This document shows, one piece after another, positions 6,165-10,346 of a DNA stretch of 10,346 bases. Source of the DNA: Thermoleophilia bacterium (lineage in GTDB: Bacteria > Actinomycetota > Thermoleophilia > Miltoncostaeales > Miltoncostaeaceae); NCBI GenBank assembly GCA_016463385.1, contig JAEMRL010000050.1, forward strand, positions 1 to 10,346. Reading direction: 5' to 3'. Below the pieces are notes generated by a model, which saw only the letters and a list, made by a program, of their open reading frames with translations, was not told the origin of the DNA and did no database searches. The number at the start of each line of letters is the position of its first letter. Positions within the stretch are counted from its first letter, which is position 1. Made by a program: the position numbers and the translations under genes.

Positions 6165-7153
6165 GGTGGGGGCTGCTGTCGACCGCGGCCATCAACGAGG
6201 AGATCCTCGACGCGGCCCGGGCGACCGAGCACGCCGAGATCGTCGCCGTCGCGAGCCGTGACGCCGGCACCGCCGCCGCCTACGCGGAACGCCACGGCAT
6301 ACCGCGCTCCCACGGCTCGTACGACGACCTGCTGGCCGACGCCGGGGTCGAGGCGGTCTACATCCCGCTGCCCAACTCGATGCACGTCGAGTGGACGCGC
6401 CGGGCGCTCGAGGCCGGCAAGCACGTGCTCGTGGAGAAGCCGTTCGGCCGCGACCCCGCCGAGGTCGCGGAGGTCTGCGCCCTGGCCGAAGAGCGCGGCC
6501 TGGTGCTCTCGGAGGCCTTCATGTGGCGGCACCATCCCCAGGCGGCCCGCCTGGAGGAGCTCCTGCGCGAGGGCGCGATCGGGCGTCCGCTGCTGGTGCG
6601 GGCGGTCTTCGGCTTCCCGCTGGAGGAGCTGCGCGGAGCCACCGACACGCGCTTCGACGCCGCCCTCGACGGGGGCGGCCTGATGGACGTCGGCTGCTAC
6701 TGCATCAGCGCCATCCGGCTGGTGGCGGGCGAGGAGCCCGACCGGGTCCACGCGGAGCGTCTCGAGGGGCCGACCGGCGTCGACCTCGTGCTCGGCGCCA
6801 CCATGCGCATGCCGGGCGGTCTCATCGGCCAGTTCGACTGCGGCTTCCTGTCGCGGCATCGCGACGAGCTGGAGATCGTCGGGGAGGGCGGGAGCCTGTT
6901 CCTGGACGATCCCTGGCACTGCCGCGAGCCGGTGATCGAGGTGCGCCGGGACGGTGGCGTCGAGCGGATCGAGGTCGATCGCGCGGACCCGTACCGGTGC
7001 GAGCTGGACGATCTCGCCGCCGCGATCGAGGGGCGTCGTCCACTGCGCCACGGGACTGCCGACGCGATCGCCCAGTCGCGCGTGCTCGAGGCCGTCCACC
7101 GGGCCGCCGTCACCGGCCTTGCGGTGCGGCCGGGCTCGTCCGCCGGGTCGTAG
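6155..7153 (+). CDS. Gfo/Idh/MocA-family oxidoreductase
   Basis: A 332-residue NAD(P)-dependent dehydrogenase. The N-terminal Rossmann fold opens with MGVRWGLLSTAAI, the variant glycine motif of the xylose dehydrogenase/dihydrodiol dehydrogenase branch. VYIPLPNSMH and HVLVEKPFG follow, with catalytic Lys95 in the EKP motif (94-96). GGGLMDVGCYC (Asp178, Cys181, Tyr182) is the branch form of the substrate motif, having Cys-Tyr where other members have a His. The C-terminal half is the alpha/beta substrate domain. It likely oxidises a sugar or polyol (D-xylose 1-dehydrogenase or glucose-fructose-oxidoreductase-like), though exact substrates vary. ATG 6155 overlaps the SDR end by 10 bp, with GGAGG 4 nt upstream. 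A perfect hairpin follows the TAG stop. Confidence 0.93.
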   Translation: MGVRWGLLSTAAINEEILDAARATEHAEIVAVASRDAGTAAAYAERHGIPRSHGSYDDLLADAGVEAVYIPLPNSMHVEWTRRALEAGKHVLVEKPFGRDPAEVAEVCALAEERGLVLSEAFMWRHHPQAARLEELLREGAIGRPLLVRAVFGFPLEELRGATDTRFDAALDGGGLMDVGCYCISAIRLVAGEEPDRVHAERLEGPTGVDLVLGATMRMPGGLIGQFDCGFLSRHRDELEIVGEGGSLFLDDPWHCREPVIEVRRDGGVERIEVDRADPYRCELDDLAAAIEGRRPLRHGTADAIAQSRVLEAVHRAAVTGLAVRPGSSAGS

Positions 7154-7157
7154 CGGC

Positions 7158-7195
7158 CGCCCCGCACGACCCGCCGGGGCGGGTCGTGCGGGGCG
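7158..7195. terminator. perfect 16-bp hairpin, bidirectional terminator
   Basis: CGCCCCGCACGACCCG (7158-7173), loop CCGGGG, CGGGTCGTGCGGGGCG (7180-7195). The arms are perfectly complementary. It starts 4 bp after the TAG of the Gfo/Idh gene and ends 6 bp before the stop codon of the convergent minus-strand gene, so it can end transcripts from both sides. There is no T-run, as is usual for actinobacterial intrinsic terminators. Confidence 0.88.
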
Positions 7196-7201
7196 TCTCG
7201 C

Positions 7202-8713
7202 TCACCCCTTGCGCAGCAGGGTGGCCCTGATCTGCGAGGTGTCGATCGTCGGACCGCCCTTCAGCCGGGTGACCGTGACCTTCCACTTCCCGGCCTTCGG
7301 GCCGATCGCCCGGAGGGAGCGGAACGTGCGGCCCTTGGCCGGCTTCAGCTTCTTGCCGGGCCGGGCGTCGGCCTTCGCGCCCGGAGCGCGGACCTTGAGC
7401 GAGTAGTTCCCCGCGCGCCAGTTGACCGAGAAGGTCACCGAGCGGGCGTTCTTCGGGACGCGGACCGTGAAGGTGGCCGACCGGCCGACCCGGAGCTTGC
7501 GCGACTTCTTCAGCAGCGTGCCGTTGAGGTCGGGCGCCCCGAGACCGACGCGCGGGGCGGTGCCCGGCGGGTCGACGAACACCTGGACCGGCGCGCTCCG
7601 CAGGCCGCGCGTGTCCTCGGCGACGTAGAGGAAGGTGTCGGCCAGGGGCGCGCCCGTCGATGCGTAGCTCGCCTGCCCGGTCGCCTCGTTGATCGTGACG
7701 GTGCCCTTCGACGGGGCGCCGGCGAGGATGTAGCGGAGCGCCGTTCCCGCGGGCGCGGCGTCGGAGCCGTCCGCGGGCGAGGCCGCCGTGACCCGGCGGC
7801 CACGGACCTGGGGCTGCTGCACGGTGGCCGCCAGCTGCGTCGACGCCGCGCCGGAGGCGTTGAGGATGGCCTGCTTGGGCGTGGCGACGACACCCGGGAT
7901 GTCCAGGGGCCGCAGCTCGACGTCGTTGCCGGTCGCGCCGCCCTGCTGGATCTCCCCGGAGGGGTTCACCTGGGCGCGGAAGACGCCCGGGCCGGTCGCG
8001 GCCCCGGTGATGTCGAAGTACGCGGTGTTGGCCGAGTTGAGGTCGACCACGTCCTGCCAGCCCGTGCTGATGCCCGAGGAGAACCCCGCGGCGGTCGCCG
8101 GGAGGTTCGGCCCGCAGCTCGCGAACGAGGCGGTGTTCGGGTTGGTCGAGCCGGGCGGGGCGAACGCCGCCGGCACGGCCGCGGGAGCGCCGGGCTCGCC
8201 GAAGACCGCGTTGTCCTCACGGCAGGTGCCGACCAGGGCGCTGGTGATCGGCGCGCCGGTGGAGGGGGTCAGCGTGTAGGCCGCGATGCCCTCGACGCCC
8301 CAGCCGTAGGCGTTCTCGCTGAACCGTTTGCCGATCAGCCGGACGACCGGGCCGAGCGTCGCCGGGGTTCCGTCGACCACCTGGACCGCGGCGGCCACGG
8401 GCGCCTCGGGCGGGCCGCCCGCCGCGCCGGGGGTGAGGGTGAACTGACCACCGATGTTGGCGACCTGCGCGGGGAAGTGGAACCGTGCCGAGTAGGCGCC
8501 GCCCTCGACCGAGGTGTCCACGTACCACCGCTCGGGGCGGAGGGTGCCCTCGCTCGAGACGAAGGGGATCAGGTCCGGGGGTGCCGCGCTCGCGGCACCG
8601 GCGGAGGCGGCCATCGCGACCATGGTCAGCCCGGCGACCGAGCGCCGTGAGAACCGCGGCCGTGTCCGGCCCCCCTTGTGCTGCCGCTGCTGGCGGCGAC
8701 CAGATGTATCCAC
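7202..8713 (-). CDS. secreted beta-rich surface protein, function unknown
   Basis: A 503-residue exported protein. The GTG start at 8713 is preferred because AGGGA lies 7 nt upstream. A long basic n-region follows (Arg/Lys/Gln-rich, residues 5-24), ending SRRSVAGL, which is weakly Tat-like. The hydrophobic stretch ends ASAGAASA, with likely cleavage after residue 43. The mature protein is rich in Gly, Ala, Pro, Thr and Val, with two cysteines (GTCRED and ASCGPN). Near residues 320-380 a segment with KGTVTINEATGQASYAS and DTFLYVAEDTRGLRS resembles bacterial Ig/cadherin-like repeats (GxVxxxxxGxxxYxP...DxFxYxxxD). The C-terminal 110 residues are Lys/Arg-rich and beta-prone. No catalytic motif or cell-wall sorting signal is visible. 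It is probably a cell-surface or extracellular structural protein, transcribed alone after the radical SAM unit's terminator. Confidence 0.82.
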   Translation of the reverse strand: MDTSGRRQQRQHKGGRTRPRFSRRSVAGLTMVAMAASAGAASAAPPDLIPFVSSEGTLRPERWYVDTSVEGGAYSARFHFPAQVANIGGQFTLTPGAAGGPPEAPVAAAVQVVDGTPATLGPVVRLIGKRFSENAYGWGVEGIAAYTLTPSTGAPITSALVGTCREDNAVFGEPGAPAAVPAAFAPPGSTNPNTASFASCGPNLPATAAGFSSGISTGWQDVVDLNSANTAYFDITGAATGPGVFRAQVNPSGEIQQGGATGNDVELRPLDIPGVVATPKQAILNASGAASTQLAATVQQPQVRGRRVTAASPADGSDAAPAGTALRYILAGAPSKGTVTINEATGQASYASTGAPLADTFLYVAEDTRGLRSAPVQVFVDPPGTAPRVGLGAPDLNGTLLKKSRKLRVGRSATFTVRVPKNARSVTFSVNWRAGNYSLKVRAPGAKADARPGKKLKPAKGRTFRSLRAIGPKAGKWKVTVTRLKGGPTIDTSQIRATLLRKG

Positions 8714-8879
8714 GCGGTGGTCCCTTCCCCGTTGATCGCATGCGGAGTGCTGGGTGCGCCCCGTCTGGGTCGCGCGTCGCGGACGGCGGGCCGCCGGACG
8801 GAGCGAGGGTAGAACGCGATGGGGAGCGCGCGAGCCGCGCGCCACAATCGCTGATGGAGTTCTTACACACCGGTGTACG
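8714..8879 (-). promoter_or_regulatory. upstream region of the secreted protein gene, probable promoter
   Basis: The minus-strand gene starting at 8713 needs a promoter here because a terminator-like hairpin precedes it. A TACCCT (minus strand; 8806-8811) fits the actinobacterial TANNNT -10 form but has no good -35. A 10-bp palindrome ACACCGGTGT (8867-8876) sits further upstream in an AT-richer stretch and could be an operator. The exact promoter cannot be fixed. Confidence 0.28.
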
Positions 8880-8918
8880 GGAAAAGAAGGAACGCGGGTT
8901 TCCGCTACTCAGCCCCGC
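8880..8918 (-). terminator. terminator-like hairpin with T-rich tail after the radical SAM gene
   Basis: On the minus strand, GCGGG (8918-8914) pairs with CCCGC (8898-8894), and a shorter internal GCGG/CCGC hairpin is an alternative. It is followed by GTTCCTTCTTTT (down to about 8882), an unusual T-rich tract for this DNA. It begins 17 bp after the radical SAM stop, fitting an intrinsic terminator. The stem is short, so the call is moderate. Confidence 0.45.
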
Positions 8919-8934
8919 ATCGGTTCGTGACGGG

Positions 8935-10095
8935 TCAGGCGACCGCGGCGATCTCCTCGTCGCGGAGGTGGCATCCGGGGTCGGAGCCCTCCAGGCCCGC
9001 ACCCGACGCGAGCGCGCGGGAGGCCAGGCCCCCACCGCAGAGCCCGAGGAAGCGGCAGCCGGAGCAGCGTCCCGTGAGGTTGTCGGAGCGCCGCCGCAGC
9101 CGTTCCAGCTCGGGGGGCGGGTCGGTCCAGATCTGCGAGAGGGGCCGCTCGCGCACCGAGCCGAGCACGGGCCCGCCCCAGAACTGGTCGGGCTTGACGC
9201 GGCCCTCCCAGTCGACCGCGGCGAGCCCGGTGCCGCTGGCGTTGCGGGCGCCGCCGTTCCACGACAGGCGCTCGTGGATGCGCGTCGCCACCTCCGGGTC
9301 GCGTCCGAGCTCGCGCAGGTAGAGCGCCGGGCCATCGGCGTAGTTGTCGACCGTCAGCACCTCGACGGGCGCGTCGCGCTCCACCAGATCCTCGGACCAC
9401 GCGAAGATGCTCTCCACCGCGGCCCGCACGCCGGGGGGCGCGACGGCCTCCTGTGAGACCCCGCGTCCGGCCGGGACCAGGTGGTAGAAGCAGGCGCGGT
9501 CGATGCCCTCGCGCTCGATCATCGCGAAGATGTCCGGGAGGGCGGCGATCGCGGTGGCGGTGAGCGTGACGCGCACGCCGACCCGCACCCCCTCCGCCTT
9601 GAGGGCCGCGATGCCCGCCAGCGAGCGCCGGTAGGCCCCGCGACGGCCCCGGAAGGCGTCGTGGTCGGCCTCGAGGCCATCGACGCTGATCCCGACGTAG
9701 CGGACCCCGGCGGCCGCCACGGCACGCGCCCGCTCGGGCGTCACCATGGTGCCGTTGCTCGAGATCGTGACCGCCAGGCCGCGGCTGCGCGCCTCGGTCA
9801 TCACCTCCAGCAGATCGGGCCGCATGAACGGCTCACCCCCCGACAGCAGCAGCGCGGGCGACCCGAAGGCGGCGATGTCGTCGAGGAACTCCATCGCCTC
9901 GTCGGTCGTCAGCTCGTCGTAGCGCTGCGCGGTCGAGTCGGAGTAGCAGTGCCGGCAGGAGAGGTTGCAGCTGCGCGTGCAGTTCCAGACCACGACCGGG
10001 CGGCGCTCGGCGCCCGAGCGCAGGCGGCTCCCGTGTCCGTAGCGCAGGTCGTCGGTGGCGCTCGGGCGGCCGAGCAGGGCGGTGACGTTCAGCAC
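8935..10095 (-). CDS. radical SAM/SPASM protein, AhbC/NirJ-like (heme or heme d1 pathway type)
   Basis: A 386-residue radical SAM enzyme that resembles AhbC/NirJ along its whole length. It begins VLNVTALLG and DDLRYG, then VVVWNCTRSCNLSCRHCYSDS with the CxxxCxxC 4Fe-4S ligands Cys43, Cys47 and Cys50. LLLSGGEPFMRPDL is the SAM-binding GGE motif; ISSNGT, YVGISVDG and FRGRRGAY follow. The middle has CFYHLVPAGRG, VLTVDNYADGPALYL, WNGG and PDQFW, blocks typical of AhbC/NirJ. The C-terminal SPASM region has Cys344, Cys347, Cys353 and Cys375, likely ligands of an auxiliary cluster. AhbC removes acetate groups from didecarboxysiroheme to give Fe-coproporphyrin; NirJ acts in heme d1 synthesis. Which chemistry applies here is uncertain. 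GTG 10095 is chosen by family start and upstream GGAGG. It overlaps the upstream SPASM gene by 7 bp, so the two are cotranslated. Confidence 0.85.
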   Translation of the reverse strand: MLNVTALLGRPSATDDLRYGHGSRLRSGAERRPVVVWNCTRSCNLSCRHCYSDSTAQRYDELTTDEAMEFLDDIAAFGSPALLLSGGEPFMRPDLLEVMTEARSRGLAVTISSNGTMVTPERARAVAAAGVRYVGISVDGLEADHDAFRGRRGAYRRSLAGIAALKAEGVRVGVRVTLTATAIAALPDIFAMIEREGIDRACFYHLVPAGRGVSQEAVAPPGVRAAVESIFAWSEDLVERDAPVEVLTVDNYADGPALYLRELGRDPEVATRIHERLSWNGGARNASGTGLAAVDWEGRVKPDQFWGGPVLGSVRERPLSQIWTDPPPELERLRRRSDNLTGRCSGCRFLGLCGGGLASRALASGAGLEGSDPGCHLRDEEIAAVA

Positions 10096-10346
10096 GGGTC
10101 CTCCGGTCGGTACGTGCAGGTGGGGTCCTCGCCCAGCGGATCGCCGCCGAGCGCGAGGGCGCGGGCGCGGCTGCCGCCGAAGGCGGAGCGGTACTCGCAG
10201 CGCCCGCAGCGGCCGCGCAGCCGCCCGGGATCGCGGAGCGCCCGGAAGAGGGGCGCGTCGCGGTAGAGGTCGACCGGCGAGTCGTGGCGGACGTTGCCGG
10301 CGGAGACGGGCAGGAAGCCGCTCGGGCACACCTCGCCGTCGTGCGA
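10089..10346 (-). CDS. radical SAM/SPASM protein, C-terminal 85 residues (TIGR04053-like, partial)
   Basis: Only the C-terminal SPASM end is inside the window; the radical SAM core lies beyond the right edge. The fragment reads SHDGEVCPSGFLPVSAGNVR, DLYRDAPLFRALRDP, RGRCGRCEY, GGSRARALALGGDPLGEDPTC and TYRP. This follows the end of TIGR04053-type radical SAM/SPASM proteins, relatives of AhbD/NirJ, block by block. Compared with the family pattern as I remember it, GEVYPSGFLP is GEVCPSGFLP here, and the Cys before GGSRARA is Phe, so one cluster ligand may have moved or been lost. TGA (10091-10089) overlaps the GTG of the next gene, indicating one operon. Function is probably porphyrin or peptide modification; it cannot be fixed from the fragment. 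Confidence 0.82.
   Translation of the reverse strand, partial: SHDGEVCPSGFLPVSAGNVRHDSPVDLYRDAPLFRALRDPGRLRGRCGRCEYRSAFGGSRARALALGGDPLGEDPTCTYRPEDPC

Noticed and set aside
8867..8876. Palindrome ACACCGGTGT as a definite operator
   Set aside because: A single 10-bp palindrome without a second copy or a defined promoter is too common to call alone; mentioned only within the upstream region.
10096..10329. N-terminal extension of the AhbC/NirJ-like protein to 10329
   Set aside because: The region encodes the SPASM end of the upstream gene in another frame; family alignment begins at VLNVTALLG with GGAGG just upstream.

Overview
The window is very GC-rich, strongly codon-biased DNA with tightly packed genes. 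Several proteins look like those of Thermoleophilia (Solirubrobacterales-type Actinobacteria): a secreted protein with a 'PSxVxxxIALxxALxGTxxAA' N-terminus followed by ten-residue repeats, secreted beta-rich proteins with Arg/Lys-rich tails, and GTG starts. The lineage call is an inference from protein style, because no rRNA or other marker gene is present.

Layout, left to right. (1) Positions 2-298 hold the C-terminal end of an HD-GYP (cyclic-di-GMP phosphodiesterase type) protein. A possible 26-residue cationic peptide gene follows. (2) A secreted PQQ-type glucose/sorbosone dehydrogenase-like protein lies at 549-2033. It is preceded by a strikingly good sigma-28 (FliA/WhiG-type) promoter that would start transcription almost at the ATG. 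(3) A secreted repeat protein (2128-2829) sits behind overlapping inverted repeats that include its ribosome binding site. (4) A 445-residue protein (3015-4352) has no confident family, but its sequence patterns suggest a divergent nitroreductase-like fold. (5) It converges, across a shared hairpin, on a minus-strand ROK-family fructokinase-like sugar kinase (4376-5275). (6) Divergent from the kinase is a coupled plus-strand unit: a leader peptide, an SDR oxidoreductase and a Gfo/Idh/MocA oxidoreductase. This arrangement suggests sugar or polyol metabolism. (7) A perfect 16-bp hairpin ends that unit and the convergent minus-strand gene for a 503-residue secreted beta-rich protein (7202-8713). 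(8) The right end holds two overlapping minus-strand radical SAM/SPASM genes. One resembles AhbC/NirJ (siroheme-to-heme or heme d1 chemistry). The other, cut by the window edge, resembles the related TIGR04053-type family.

The most interesting points are the sigma-28 promoter in front of an exported dehydrogenase, next to a c-di-GMP-type gene; the AhbC/NirJ-like plus TIGR04053-like radical SAM pair in what looks like an actinobacterium; and the unassigned 445-residue protein. I see no CRISPR array, transposase, tRNA or rRNA.
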